Positions 1-7,121 of a stretch of DNA of 21,814 nt are shown here, piece after piece. Source of the stretch: Solirubrobacterales bacterium (GTDB lineage Bacteria; Actinomycetota; Thermoleophilia; Solirubrobacterales; Solirubrobacteraceae); assembly GCA_016215085.1 (NCBI GenBank), contig JACRMD010000226.1, positions 1 to 21,814 on the forward strand, read 5' to 3'. The first letter of the stretch is position 1. Every line of letters starts with the position of its first letter. The notes below the pieces were generated by a model. The model saw only the letters and a list, made by a program, of their open reading frames with translations, was not told the origin of the DNA and made no database searches. Both the position numbers and the translations under genes were made by a program.

Positions 1-567
1 CGGCGCGCGCTCGGCCACGACGACGGCTCCCGCGGAGGCGCAGGAGGCGGCCACGGGGCAGCGGCCGCAGGCGGCGTCGCGCGCCCGGCAGACCGTGGCG
101 CCGAGCTCCATCAGCGCCTGGCCCAGGTCGGGCGGCGGCGCGGGCGGCGGCTCCCACCCCGTGCGCTCCAGCACGCGGGCGACGTTCGTGTCGACCGGCA
201 GCTCGGGCCGGCCGAAGGCGAACGCGCCGACGGCCGCCGCGGTGTACGGGCCGATCCCCGGCAGCTCGCGCAGGTCCTCGGGCCAGCCGCGCTCGGCCAC
301 CACCCGGCAGGCCTCCTGCAGCCGCAGCGCCCGGCGGTTGTAGCCGAGCCCGACCCAGGCGGCCAGGACGTCGGCCGCCGGCGCCGCGGCGAGGGCCTCC
401 GGCGTGGGCCAGCGCTCCAGCCACGCCTCGTAACGCGGCACGACCCGGGCGACCTGCGTCTGCTGGAGCATGACCTCGCTGACGAGGACCGCGTACGGGT
501 CGTCGGTGCGCCGCCACGGCAGGTCCCGCGCGGACCGCGCGTACCAGTCCAGGACCGCGTCGAGCAC
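1..567 (-). CDS. mutY: A/G-specific adenine DNA glycosylase MutY, C-terminus cut by window edge
   Basis: Base-excision repair glycosylase that removes adenine mispaired with 8-oxoguanine. The visible 189 codons hold the catalytic core. E31 lies in SEVMLQQTQ, the position of the MutY catalytic Glu. A helix-hairpin-helix (ELPGIGPYTAAAVGAF) is followed by the catalytic Asp, D126, in PVDTNVARVLER. The 4Fe-4S ligands C160, C167, C170 and C176 have the C-X6-C-X2-C-X5-C spacing. Tyr rather than Lys after GIGP favours MutY over endonuclease III. The C-terminal 8-oxoG recognition domain lies beyond base 1. The GTG at 567 was chosen because it is the only start codon just ahead of the conserved LDWYARSARDLPWR region. 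It sits 7 nt after a TAGCCT hexamer and has no well-placed Shine-Dalgarno, so a leaderless mRNA is likely. The gene diverges from the histidine phosphatase with 23 bp between start codons. Confidence 0.93.
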   Translation of the reverse strand, partial: MLDAVLDWYARSARDLPWRRTDDPYAVLVSEVMLQQTQVARVVPRYEAWLERWPTPEALAAAPAADVLAAWVGLGYNRRALRLQEACRVVAERGWPEDLRELPGIGPYTAAAVGAFAFGRPELPVDTNVARVLERTGWEPPPAPPPDLGQALMELGATVCRARDAACGRCPVAASCASAGAVVVAERAP

Positions 568-574
568 CGGCGGC

Positions 575-584
575 AGGCTACCTT
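575..584. promoter_or_regulatory. Overlapping divergent -10 elements for mutY and the histidine phosphatase
   Basis: AGGCTACCTT reads TACCTT on the plus strand (579-584) and TAGCCT on the minus strand (580-575); the two share the TA at 579-580. The plus GTG at 591 follows after 6 nt and the minus GTG at 567 after 7 nt. Both are where transcription would begin if these are -10 boxes, so both mRNAs would be leaderless. No convincing -35 is seen on either side. The call rests on spacing and on recurrence of the same layout elsewhere in the window. Confidence 0.55.
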
Positions 585-590
585 CGAGCG

Positions 591-1280
591 GTGACCGACC
601 GCGAGGAGTACCCGCAGCGCCGCTTCGCCCTGCCGCCCGACGCGACCGAGGTGGTCCTCGTCCGCCACGGCGCGTCGCAGGCCGCCGTGCCCGGCGAGCC
701 CTTCGAGCTGCTCGAGGGCCACGCCGACCCGCCGCTCTCCGACGAGGGCCGCCGCCAGGCCGCGCTGGTGGGCGAGCGCCTGTCCGCCGAGCGGCTCGAC
801 GGCGTGTTCGTGACGCCGCTGCAGCGCACGCGCCAGACGGCCGAGCCGCTGGTGGCGCGCAACGGCCACGAGCCGGTCGTCGTGCCCGAGCTGCGCGAGG
901 TCCGCCTCGGCGAGTGGGAGGGCGGCGAGATGCGCATCCGCGCGCGCCAGGGCGACCCGATGTTCCTGCGGATCATCCAGGAGGAGCGCTGGGACGTGAT
1001 CCCGGGCGCGGAGCCGATGGACGAGTTCGGCGCGCGCGTCGCGGCCGGGCTGGAGTCGATCGTGGCGCAGGCCGGGGCGGGCGCGCGGGTCGCCGCGTTC
1101 GTGCACGGCGGCGTCATCGGCGAGATCTGCCGCCAGGTCACCCGCAGCCGCCCCTTCGCGTTCGTCCACGCCGACAACTGCTCGATCACGAGCGTGGTCG
1201 CCTTCGCCGAAGGCCACCGGCTCCTGCGCTCGTTCAACGACACGAGCCACCTCGGCGAGGCGCCCGCGGTCGCCGGCTGA
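591..1280 (+). CDS. Histidine phosphatase family protein (phosphoglycerate mutase-like)
   Basis: A 229-residue member of the histidine phosphatase superfamily, which forms a phosphohistidine intermediate. The N-terminal motif VLVRHGASQ carries the nucleophile H26. PLQRTRQTAE supplies the conserved Arg. The acidic residue of the ELREVRLGEWEG block is the probable acid/base. The second catalytic His is H172 in FVHGGVIGE. LSDEGRRQAALVGERL is the usual helix after the phosphate pocket. Substrate cannot be told from sequence: family members act on 3-phosphoglycerate, alpha-ribazole phosphate, sugar phosphates and others, and no cobalamin genes are nearby. The start is GTG at 591, 6 nt after TACCTT with no Shine-Dalgarno, so a leaderless transcript is likely. 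Confidence 0.9.
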   Translation: MTDREEYPQRRFALPPDATEVVLVRHGASQAAVPGEPFELLEGHADPPLSDEGRRQAALVGERLSAERLDGVFVTPLQRTRQTAEPLVARNGHEPVVVPELREVRLGEWEGGEMRIRARQGDPMFLRIIQEERWDVIPGAEPMDEFGARVAAGLESIVAQAGAGARVAAFVHGGVIGEICRQVTRSRPFAFVHADNCSITSVVAFAEGHRLLRSFNDTSHLGEAPAVAG

Positions 1281-1306
1281 CCCGCCGCGCACCGCCCCCG
1301 CCGCCG

Positions 1307-1351
1307 CGAGTGTCGACTTCGTCAGGCTCAGCCTGACCAACTCGACACTCG
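1307..1351. repeat. 45-bp imperfect palindrome, copy 1 of a dispersed element
   Basis: The outer arms 1307-1316 and 1342-1351 are perfect reverse complements (10 bp). The inner arms GTCAGGCT (1321-1328) and AGCCTGAC (1330-1337) flank a single centre base. Between them only two mismatched positions interrupt the helix. The element matches 14848-14892 at 37 of 45 positions. Both copies sit in convergent intergenic gaps, here between the histidine phosphatase and uvrB, so a bidirectional terminator is a reasonable guess. No T-tract follows on either strand. Confidence 0.8.
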
Positions 1352-1491
1352 GCGCTCGCCCGCGCCGCCAGCGTGCGCCGCGCGGTCTGCTCGGGCGTGA
1401 CGGCCTGCACCACAGCGCCGGCCGGCTCCGCTCCGGCCAGCGCCGCGATGACCACCCCCGGGACCACCCACCCCGCACGTGGAGGGGAGGT

Positions 1492-1509
1492 ACCCGCCCG
1501 GAAGCGGGT
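1492..1509 (-). terminator. Possible hairpin terminator after uvrB
   Basis: ACCCGC (1492-1497) and GCGGGT (1504-1509) form a 6-bp stem with a 6-nt loop, 26 nt beyond the uvrB stop. There is no U-tract, so this is weak. High-GC actinobacteria often terminate at such hairpins, but the longer palindrome at 1307-1351 could equally do the job. Confidence 0.3.
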
Positions 1510-1535
1510 GCAACGGCGGAAGTTCGGACGAGGTG

Positions 1536-3560
1536 CTAGGCCGGCGCCTCGAGGTCCGTGAGCTGCCTGAGGTCGCGCCGCAGCTCGCGGATCTCGTCGC
1601 GCAGGCGCGCCGCGTACTCGAAGCGCAGGTCCTCGGCCGCCGCGAGCATCTCCTCCTCGAGCTCGACGATCGTGCGCTCGAGCTCGGTGGTGGTCATCGC
1701 GTCGCTCTTGACCCGCTTGCGGTCGCTGCGCCGCTTGCCCTTCGGCGTCTTGGAGTCGCCCTGCAGGAACTCGGCGATGTCCGAGATGCCCTTGACGATC
1801 GACGCGGCCGTGATGCCGTGCTCCTCGTTGTAGGCCAGCTGGATCGCGCGGCGGCGGTCGGTCTCCTCGATCGCCGCCTTCATCGCCGCCGTCTCCTTGT
1901 CGGCGTACATGAGCACCGTGCCGTCGACGTTGCGCGCCGCGCGGCCGATGGTCTGGATCAGCGACGTCTCGCCGCGGAGGAAGCCCTCCTTGTCGGCGTC
2001 GAGGATCGCCACGAGCGAGACCTCGGGGAGGTCCAGGCCCTCGCGCAGGAGGTTGACGCCGACGAGCACGTCGTACTCGCCCAGCCGCAGGTCGCGGATG
2101 ATCTGGATGCGCTCGAGCGTGTCGACCTCGGAGTGCAGGTAGCGGACCTTGAACCCCATCTCGAGCAGGTAGTCCGTCAGGTCCTCGCTCATCTTCTTGG
2201 TGAGCGTGGTGACCAGCACGCGCTCGTCCTTGTCGACGCGCTTGCGGACCTCGTTCATCAGGTCGTCGATCTGGTTGCGCGTCTCGCGCACCTCGATCGC
2301 CGGGTCCACGATGCCCGTCGGGCGGACGATCTGCTCGACGATCCGCTTGGAGTTGCGCTTCTCGTAGTCGCCCGGCGTCGCAGAGACGAACACCATCTGC
2401 TTGGTGATCGACAGGAACTCGTCGAAGGTCTGGGGCCGGTTGTCCATGGCCGACGGCAGCCGGAACCCGTAGTCGACGAGCGTCTGCTTGCGCGAGCGGT
2501 CGCCCTCGAACATGCCGCCGATCTGCGGCACGGTCTGGTGGCTCTCGTCGATCATGAGGACGAAGTCCTCGGGGAAGTAGTCGATGAGGCAGTACGGCCG
2601 GTCGCCGGGCATGCGGCCGTCGAGGATGCGCGAGTAGTTCTCGATGCCCGAGCAGAAGCCCATCTCGCGCAGCATCTCCATGTCGTACTGGGTGCGCTGG
2701 CGCAGGCGGTGGCTCTCCAGCAGCTTGCCCTCGGCCTCGAGCTCCTGGCACCGGTGGTTGAGCTCGCGCGCGATCTCCTCGACCGCGCGGTCCATCGTGC
2801 CCTCGCGCACGTTGTAGTGCGACGCCGGCCAGATGCCCACGTGCTCGAGGTCGTCCTCCACGAGCTCGCCGGTCAGCGGGTCGAAGTGCTGCAGCCGCTC
2901 GACCTCGTCGCCGAAGAACGTGATCCGGTAGGCCGTCCCCTCGGCGTAGGCCGGGTAGACCTCCAGCGCCTCGCCGCGCACCCGGAAGGTCCCGCGCCCG
3001 AGCGCCGTGTCGTTGCGGTTGTACTGGATCGAGACGAGCTTGCGCAGGAGCAGGTCGCGGTCGGTCACCTGCCCCTTGGTCAGGACGATCAGGTTGTCGT
3101 TGTAGGTCTCCGGGGAGCCGAGGCCGAAGATCGCCGACACCGACGCCACGATGATCACGTCGCGGCGCCCGAAGAGCGCCGCCGTCGCCGCGTGGCGCAG
3201 CCGGTCGATCTCCTGGTTGATCGCCGAGTCCTTCTCGATGTACAGGTCCTTGGACGGGACGTAGGCCTCGGGCTGGTAGTAGTCGTAGTACGAGACGAAG
3301 TACTCGACCGCGTTGTCGGGGAAGTACGTCCGGAACTCGTTGCAGAGCTGCGCGGCCAGCGTCTTGTTGTGGGCCATGACCAGGGTCGGGCGCTGCACGC
3401 GCTCGATGACCCCGGCCATCGTCATGGTCTTGCCGGTGCCGGTGGCACCCAGCAGCGTGGTGAAGCGCTCGCCCACATCCAGTGCCTCGGAGATCTGGTC
3501 GATCGCCTTCGGCTGGTCTGCGGTCGGCGCGTAGGCGGCGTCAAGGCGGAAGGGCGGCAT
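1536..3560 (-). CDS. uvrB: UvrABC excision nuclease subunit B (UvrB)
   Basis: Central subunit of nucleotide excision repair: it receives damaged DNA from UvrA, verifies the lesion with its beta-hairpin and recruits UvrC. The 674-residue length is normal. Walker A is GATGTGKT (38-45). The hairpin block is SYYDYYQPEAYVPSKDLYIE. The Walker B/DEAD-like motif is LMIDESHQ. Helicase motifs V and VI are NLLREGLDLPEVSL and QTIGRAARN. The C-terminal UVR motif that binds UvrC is ELEEEMLAAAEDLRFEYAAR. The ATG at 3560 (MPPFRLDAAY) fits the family N-terminus; an in-frame ATG at 3650 would add 30 atypical residues. TACCCT lies 10 nt before the chosen start, implying an almost leaderless mRNA. It is part of the actinobacterial polA-rpsA-coaE-uvrB neighbourhood, but here separated from coaE by about 8 kb. 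Confidence 0.97.
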   Translation of the reverse strand: MPPFRLDAAYAPTADQPKAIDQISEALDVGERFTTLLGATGTGKTMTMAGVIERVQRPTLVMAHNKTLAAQLCNEFRTYFPDNAVEYFVSYYDYYQPEAYVPSKDLYIEKDSAINQEIDRLRHAATAALFGRRDVIIVASVSAIFGLGSPETYNDNLIVLTKGQVTDRDLLLRKLVSIQYNRNDTALGRGTFRVRGEALEVYPAYAEGTAYRITFFGDEVERLQHFDPLTGELVEDDLEHVGIWPASHYNVREGTMDRAVEEIARELNHRCQELEAEGKLLESHRLRQRTQYDMEMLREMGFCSGIENYSRILDGRMPGDRPYCLIDYFPEDFVLMIDESHQTVPQIGGMFEGDRSRKQTLVDYGFRLPSAMDNRPQTFDEFLSITKQMVFVSATPGDYEKRNSKRIVEQIVRPTGIVDPAIEVRETRNQIDDLMNEVRKRVDKDERVLVTTLTKKMSEDLTDYLLEMGFKVRYLHSEVDTLERIQIIRDLRLGEYDVLVGVNLLREGLDLPEVSLVAILDADKEGFLRGETSLIQTIGRAARNVDGTVLMYADKETAAMKAAIEETDRRRAIQLAYNEEHGITAASIVKGISDIAEFLQGDSKTPKGKRRSDRKRVKSDAMTTTELERTIVELEEEMLAAAEDLRFEYAARLRDEIRELRRDLRQLTDLEAPA

Positions 3561-3570
3561 CCCACCAGGC

Positions 3571-3576
3571 AGGGTA
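3571..3576 (-). promoter_or_regulatory. Putative -10 element of uvrB
   Basis: TACCCT on the minus strand ends 10 nt before the uvrB ATG at 3560, placing a transcription start only about 3 nt ahead of the start codon. The same hexamer precedes the ArsR gene and rpsA. No clear -35 is visible and no SOS (LexA) box was recognised around it. Confidence 0.4.
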
Positions 3577-3697
3577 GTCGCCCCTCCGGACGGAACGGTT
3601 CGGGGCCGAGCGATGGGGCCTGGCCCCACCTCTCGCGAGCGCGCCGACACGCCGCCGTTTGGGGCGCTGAGCGGGCGGAAACACCTCGGCCCACATC

Positions 3698-3720
3698 GCG
3701 GGGGCGCCCGCCGCCCCCGC
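3698..3720 (+). promoter_or_regulatory. GC-rich hairpin in the leader of the permease gene
   Basis: GCGGGGGC (3698-3705) and GCCCCCGC (3713-3720) form a perfect 8-bp stem with a 7-nt loop, ending 18 nt before the ribosome binding site of the downstream permease. It could act as an attenuator or stabilise the mRNA. I do not recognise a known riboswitch around it. Confidence 0.4.
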
Positions 3721-3738
3721 TCCGGAACCAGCAGCAGC

Positions 3739-3744
3739 AGGGGG
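3739..3744 (+). promoter_or_regulatory. Ribosome binding site that sets the permease start
   Basis: AGGGGG is followed by a 7-nt spacer and GTG at 3752. This supports the upstream GTG over the in-frame GTG at 3782. It marks this gene as a conventionally led mRNA, unlike many neighbours. Confidence 0.55.
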
Positions 3745-3751
3745 CACCATC

Positions 3752-5242
3752 GTGGCGATCGCAGCGGGGCGCAGTGGCGGCGTGACCGACCGGCCGGCGA
3801 GGACCGGCCCCTTCGCGACCAAGCCGGCCGAGGCGCTCGTCGCCGACACGCAGCACGGCGACGGCCTGCGCCGCGCGGTCGGGGCGCTGAGCCTCACCGC
3901 GATGGGCCTGGGCGCCATCATCGGCACCGGCATCTTCGTGATCATCGGCGAGGCGATCGGCATCGCCGGCCCGGCGATCGTCCTGAGCTTCGCGCTGGCG
4001 GGCGTCACCTGCGTCTTCAGCGCCCTGAGCTACAGCGAGCTGGCCTCGACGATCCCGGTCAGCGGCTCGGCCTACACGTACTCGTACGCGACCCTCGGCG
4101 AGCTCGTCGCGTGGATCATCGGCTGGGACCTGATCCTCGAGTACGGCGTGTCGGTCGCCGCCGTCGCGGTCGGCTGGGGCGGCTACCTGCAGTCGCTGCT
4201 GGACTCGCTGTTCGGCATCTCCCTGCCCGACTCGATCGCCGGCCCGCCGGGCGACGGCGGCACGTTCAACCTCCCCGCGGTCTTCCTCGTGCTCGCCGTC
4301 ACCGCGCTGCTGTGCGTCGGCGTGCGCGAGAGCGCCCGCACCAACGCCGGCATGGTCCTCTTCAAGGTCGGCGTCCTGATCTTCTTCATCATCATCGGGC
4401 TGGCGACGCTCCTGGGCGGCGACGGCGGCAAGGGCGGCTTCTCCCCGTTCGCCGAGCACGGCACCTCGGGCGTCGTGGACGCCGCGGCGCTGATCTTCTT
4501 CGCCTACATCGGCTTCGACGCGGTCTCGACCTCCGGCGAGGAGGCCGAGAAACCCCAGCGCGACCTGCCGCGCGCGATCGTCGGCTCGCTGCTGATCGCG
4601 ACGCTCGTCTACATCGCCGTGTCGCTCGTCACCGTCGGGCTGGCGCCGGCCGACAAGCTCGCCGGCTCCGAGGCTCCGCTGGCCGACGCGCTGGAGATCG
4701 GCGGCGGCTACGGCGCCTGGGCGGCCGACATCCTCAGCGTCGGCGCGCTCGTCGCGATCACGTCGGTGGTGCTGACCGTGCTCTACGGCCAGACGCGCAT
4801 CATGTTCGCGATGACGCGCGACGGGCTGCTGCCCCGCGCGTGGGGCAAGCTGTCGGCCCGCCGCACCCCCGTGCGCATCACCGCCGCCTTCGGCCTGGGC
4901 ATCGCGGTCCTCGCGGCGTTCGTGCCGCTGACCGAGATCGCCAAGCTGGTGAACATCGGGACGCTCTTCGCGTTCCTGCTGGTCAACATCGGCGTCATCG
5001 TGCTGCGGCGCACGCAGCCCGACCTCGAGCGCGGGTTCCGCGTGCCGTTCGTGCCGGTGTTCCCGCTGATCGGCTCCGCGCTGTGCATCTACCTGATGAC
5101 CAAGCTCGAGGCCGAGACGTGGCTGCGCTTCGGCGCCTGGCTGATCGCGGGCCTGGCGATCTACGGCCTGTACGGCCGCACGCACTCGCGGCTGCAGCGC
5201 GGCGAGGACCTCACGCAGCCCGCGTCAGGGCCGGCCGCCTGA
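3752..5242 (+). CDS. APC-family amino acid permease (cationic amino acid transporter type)
   Basis: A 496-residue inner-membrane secondary transporter of the APC superfamily. TM1 carries the substrate-binding signature GLGAIIGTGIFVIIGEA with its broken helix. A second family hallmark is FFAYIGFDAVSTSGEEAEKP, followed by QRDLPRAI, which resembles the YfnA/YhdG/CAT branch that takes up cationic or broad-range amino acids. About twelve hydrophobic segments follow and the C-terminus is short and polar. Substrate is not decidable from sequence. The start is GTG at 3752, backed by AGGGGG. The gene diverges from uvrB across 191 bp, and its 3' end overlaps the converging EamA gene by 32 bp. Confidence 0.93.
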   Translation: MAIAAGRSGGVTDRPARTGPFATKPAEALVADTQHGDGLRRAVGALSLTAMGLGAIIGTGIFVIIGEAIGIAGPAIVLSFALAGVTCVFSALSYSELASTIPVSGSAYTYSYATLGELVAWIIGWDLILEYGVSVAAVAVGWGGYLQSLLDSLFGISLPDSIAGPPGDGGTFNLPAVFLVLAVTALLCVGVRESARTNAGMVLFKVGVLIFFIIIGLATLLGGDGGKGGFSPFAEHGTSGVVDAAALIFFAYIGFDAVSTSGEEAEKPQRDLPRAIVGSLLIATLVYIAVSLVTVGLAPADKLAGSEAPLADALEIGGGYGAWAADILSVGALVAITSVVLTVLYGQTRIMFAMTRDGLLPRAWGKLSARRTPVRITAAFGLGIAVLAAFVPLTEIAKLVNIGTLFAFLLVNIGVIVLRRTQPDLERGFRVPFVPVFPLIGSALCIYLMTKLEAETWLRFGAWLIAGLAIYGLYGRTHSRLQRGEDLTQPASGPAA

Positions 5243-6122
5243 CCGGGGCGCGGCCGGCCACGTTGGCCGCCACGAGCGCCGCCATCGCGATGCCCGCGCC
5301 GAGCAGCTCGACCGGCGCGGGCTCCGCCCCGCGGAACGCCTCGATCGCGAACGTCGTCACCGGCACGAGGTTCATGAACAGCGCCGCGTTGGCCGGGCCG
5401 AGCCGGCGCACGCCCGCGTTCCAGCCCAGGACGCCGAGCACCGCGCCGAACACGACGACGTACGCCAGCTGCGGCGCGACCGCGGCGACGTCGTCCGCCG
5501 ACGGGGCGGTCAGCACCCCGGTGACGTCGCCCGCGATGGCGATCGCGATGATGGAGAGGGTCCCCGCGGCCGCGCTGAGCGCCGTGTAGCGCAGCGGCGA
5601 CCAGTCCGGGACCTCGGCCGCGCCGAGCGTGTAGCGGACCCAGCAGACCGCGGCGGCCAGCACGAGCACGTCGCCCGCGCCGCCGTGGACGGCCGCGGCG
5701 GGGTCGCCGTCGGTGATGACCAGCGCGACGCCCAGCAGCGCGACGCCGACGCAGGCCAGCAGACGGGTCGCGGGCCGCTCGCCCGTCATCCGCCAGCGGG
5801 CGAGCACGGTGATCAGCGGCATCGTCGCGACGATCAGCGCGGCGTGCTGGGGCGTGGTGTGCGGCAGCCCCGCGAACGACAGCAGGTTGAAGCCGGCGAA
5901 CCCGGCGGTGCCCAGCACGAAGGCGCGGCCGAAGCGGCCCTCGTAGCGCAGGGCGCGGCGGCCCTCGACGGCGGCCAGCAGCCCCAGGAAGACGAGGGCG
6001 GCGCTGCCGTAGCGGATCGCGGTGATGTGGGCGGCGTCCACGCGCTGCAGCGCGCTGTCGGCGATGGGGAACATCGCGCCCCAGCAGAGGACGGCGGTGA
6101 GGGAGGGAAGGAAGGAGGGCAT
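5211..6122 (-). CDS. EamA/DMT-superfamily exporter
   Basis: A 303-residue membrane protein of the drug/metabolite transporter superfamily, with the ten-TM, two-EamA-repeat layout. The first repeat begins MPSFLPSLTAVLCWGAMFPI. The second half includes AGDVLVLAAAVCWVRYTLG and GAVLGVLGWNAGVRRLGPANAALFMNLVPV, shown here as two adjoining family motifs. Such proteins usually export amino acids, metabolites or small toxins; the cargo here is unknown. The start is ATG at 6122. It is transcribed divergently from an ArsR-type repressor, and a palindromic operator covers its -10 and start region. It is therefore very probably the main target of that repressor, and export of the inducing compound is the simplest reading. 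Confidence 0.9.
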   Translation of the reverse strand: MPSFLPSLTAVLCWGAMFPIADSALQRVDAAHITAIRYGSAALVFLGLLAAVEGRRALRYEGRFGRAFVLGTAGFAGFNLLSFAGLPHTTPQHAALIVATMPLITVLARWRMTGERPATRLLACVGVALLGVALVITDGDPAAAVHGGAGDVLVLAAAVCWVRYTLGAAEVPDWSPLRYTALSAAAGTLSIIAIAIAGDVTGVLTAPSADDVAAVAPQLAYVVVFGAVLGVLGWNAGVRRLGPANAALFMNLVPVTTFAIEAFRGAEPAPVELLGAGIAMAALVAANVAGRAPVRRPALTRAA

Positions 6123-6142
6123 GGTTCGATCGTCATCGAACC
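6123..6142. promoter_or_regulatory. Palindromic operator 1 in the EamA/ArsR divergent region
   Basis: GGTTCGAT-CGTC-ATCGAACC is a perfect inverted repeat with 8-bp arms, fitting TTCGA-N6-TCGAA. It abuts the EamA start codon and covers that gene's predicted -10 and transcription start, so binding would block its expression. A matching palindrome lies with its centre 28 bp away. Confidence 0.8.
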
Positions 6143-6167
6143 TAACACGTCGTTCGACGAGTGTCGA
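6139..6167 (-). promoter_or_regulatory. Predicted promoter of the EamA gene
   Basis: On the minus strand, TCGACA (-35, 6167-6162) is separated by exactly 17 bp from TAGGTT (-10, 6144-6139). Transcription would start near 6132, giving a leader of about 10 nt. The -35 falls inside operator 2 and the -10 inside operator 1. Confidence 0.6.
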
Positions 6168-6169
6168 AC
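6152..6169. promoter_or_regulatory. Palindromic operator 2 in the EamA/ArsR divergent region
   Basis: GTTCGAC-GAGT-GTCGAAC is a perfect inverted repeat with 7-bp arms and the same TTCGA-N6-TCGAA core as operator 1. It contains the predicted -35 boxes of both divergent promoters, so one bound dimer could silence both genes. Confidence 0.8.
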
Positions 6170-6182
6170 CACACGGTACCCT
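6154..6182 (+). promoter_or_regulatory. Predicted promoter of the ArsR-type regulator
   Basis: TCGACG (-35, 6154-6159), a 17-bp spacer and TACCCT (-10, 6177-6182) stand 7 nt before the GTG start at 6190. That places transcription initiation at the start codon, a leaderless mRNA. The -35 lies within operator 2, which predicts autorepression. Confidence 0.65.
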
Positions 6183-6189
6183 CTTCCCC

Positions 6190-6501
6190 GTGGAGCTCTT
6201 CGAGCCCGAGACCGCCGACCTCGACCTGACCGCCGTCCTGCAGGCGCTCGGCGACCCGATCCGGCTGCGGATCGTCCGCGAGCTGGCCGACTGCGAGGGC
6301 GAGCGGACCTGCGGCACCTTCGAGCTCGGCGTCAGCAAGGCCACCCGCTCGCACCACTTCAAGGTCCTGCGCGAGGCCGGCGTCACGCGGACGCGCCCGG
6401 AGGGCACCCACCGCCACGTCCGGCTGCGCCGCGAGGACCTCGACGCCCGGTTCCCCGGGCTGCTGGACGCGGTGCTGGCTAGGACGCCAGCCGCGCGATG
6501 A
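6190..6501 (+). CDS. ArsR-type winged-helix transcriptional repressor
   Basis: A 103-residue winged-helix DNA-binding protein. AVLQALGDPIRLRIVRELAD is the family's opening helix pair. LGVSKATRSHHFKVLREAGV is the helix-turn-helix. TRPEGTHRHVRLRREDLD is the beta wing. A pair of cysteines (DCEGERTC) precedes the recognition helix, near the place where SmtB/ArsR proteins bind metal, but the ELCVC-type site is absent, so metal sensing is unproven. GTG at 6190 was chosen because it follows a predicted promoter by 7 nt and starts right before the conserved fold; the frame is open further upstream but that DNA is operator sequence. It likely represses the divergent EamA exporter and itself. Its 3' end overlaps the converging gene by 23 bp. 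Confidence 0.88.
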   Translation: MELFEPETADLDLTAVLQALGDPIRLRIVRELADCEGERTCGTFELGVSKATRSHHFKVLREAGVTRTRPEGTHRHVRLRREDLDARFPGLLDAVLARTPAAR

Positions 6502-7047
6502 CCCGCCGCGCCACCTCGGCGCACAGGTCGGGCCGCGGGCCCTGCCCGTCGAGCGCGACGGTCACGTAGAACAGCGCCGGCTCGTCGAGCACGAACAGCG
6601 TGTCGTCGCGCTGGATCGCGGCGTCCCCCAGCCCGGCCACCGCGACGCCGTCGTCGCTGACGTGCTCGGCGAGGTAGTGGTGCCAGTGGACGGCCGCGTC
6701 GAAGTCGTCGTCCTCGGCGCCGTGGAAGCAGCTCACCTCGACCGACCAGCGCGCGTGGCCGCGGCCGGTGGCCTCGTAGCGGACGCCGGTCGTGTCGTCG
6801 GCGTAGGTGAGGATCGGGCCGCCGAGCGGCACGCCGGCCGCCTCGGAGGCCTCCGCGGCGCGCCCAGCAGCCACGTCGGGTCGGGCGCGCCGTGCTCGCG
6901 GGCGCGCTCGAGCACGCGCAGCTCGTGCTCGTCGAGCTCGCCCGGCGCCGCGGGCGTGATGGCGGTGGTCGCGCGCAGCTCGCGAACCTCGTCGAGCTGG
7001 GTCTTGGCGACGGCGGCCGCGCGCGCGGCCTTCTGCAGGAATCCCAT
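6479..7047 (-). pseudogene. Unrecognised small protein gene, apparently frameshifted
   Basis: The first frame runs from ATG 7047 with protein-like sequence (MGFLQKAARAAAVAKTQLDE, then LDEHELRVLERAREHG and PDPTWLLG). It then turns into Arg/Pro-rich shadow sequence and stops near 6733. From about 6860 the -1 frame takes over with equally protein-like sequence (AAEASEAAGVPLGGPILTYA, HWHHYLAEHVSDDG, ALFYVTVALDGQGPRPDLC) to the stop at 6479. Joined, they make about 189 residues. I recognise no family. There is no slippery heptamer at the junction, so a one-base deletion or a sequencing error in the GC-only run GGGCGCGCCGCGG is likelier than programmed frameshifting. The alternative is two genes, the second starting at GTG 6874, but the overlap would be unusually long. 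It lies 75 bp downstream of the pilin operon on the same strand. Confidence 0.55.
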
Positions 7048-7098
7048 GCGTCGAGGATGCCGTCGCGCGGGCGCGGCGGCATCGGGGGGTCGCCTAGT

Positions 7099-7115
7099 GG
7101 CCGGCCGCGCCGGCC
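7099..7115 (-). terminator. Hairpin after the pilin operon
   Basis: GGCCGGC (7099-7105) and GCCGGCC (7109-7115) form a perfect 7-bp stem with a 3-nt loop, 6 nt past the pilin stop codon at 7122. There is no U-tract. It is a plausible 3' boundary of the pilin operon, or a processing hairpin. Confidence 0.35.
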
Positions 7116-7121
7116 CGACCC

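Noticed and set aside
3600..3751. Possible riboswitch in the permease leader.
   Set aside because: Only one GC hairpin is visible; no conserved core of a lysine, SAM, glycine, cobalamin or guanidine class was recognised.
1479..3785. A 768-codon plus-strand open frame opposite uvrB.
   Set aside because: It is a mirror frame of the unmistakable uvrB gene, without recognisable motifs.
6850..6880. Programmed -1 ribosomal frameshifting joining the two frames at 6479-7047.
   Set aside because: No X-XXY-YYZ slippery heptamer or convincing downstream stimulatory structure was seen; a base deletion or sequencing error is simpler.
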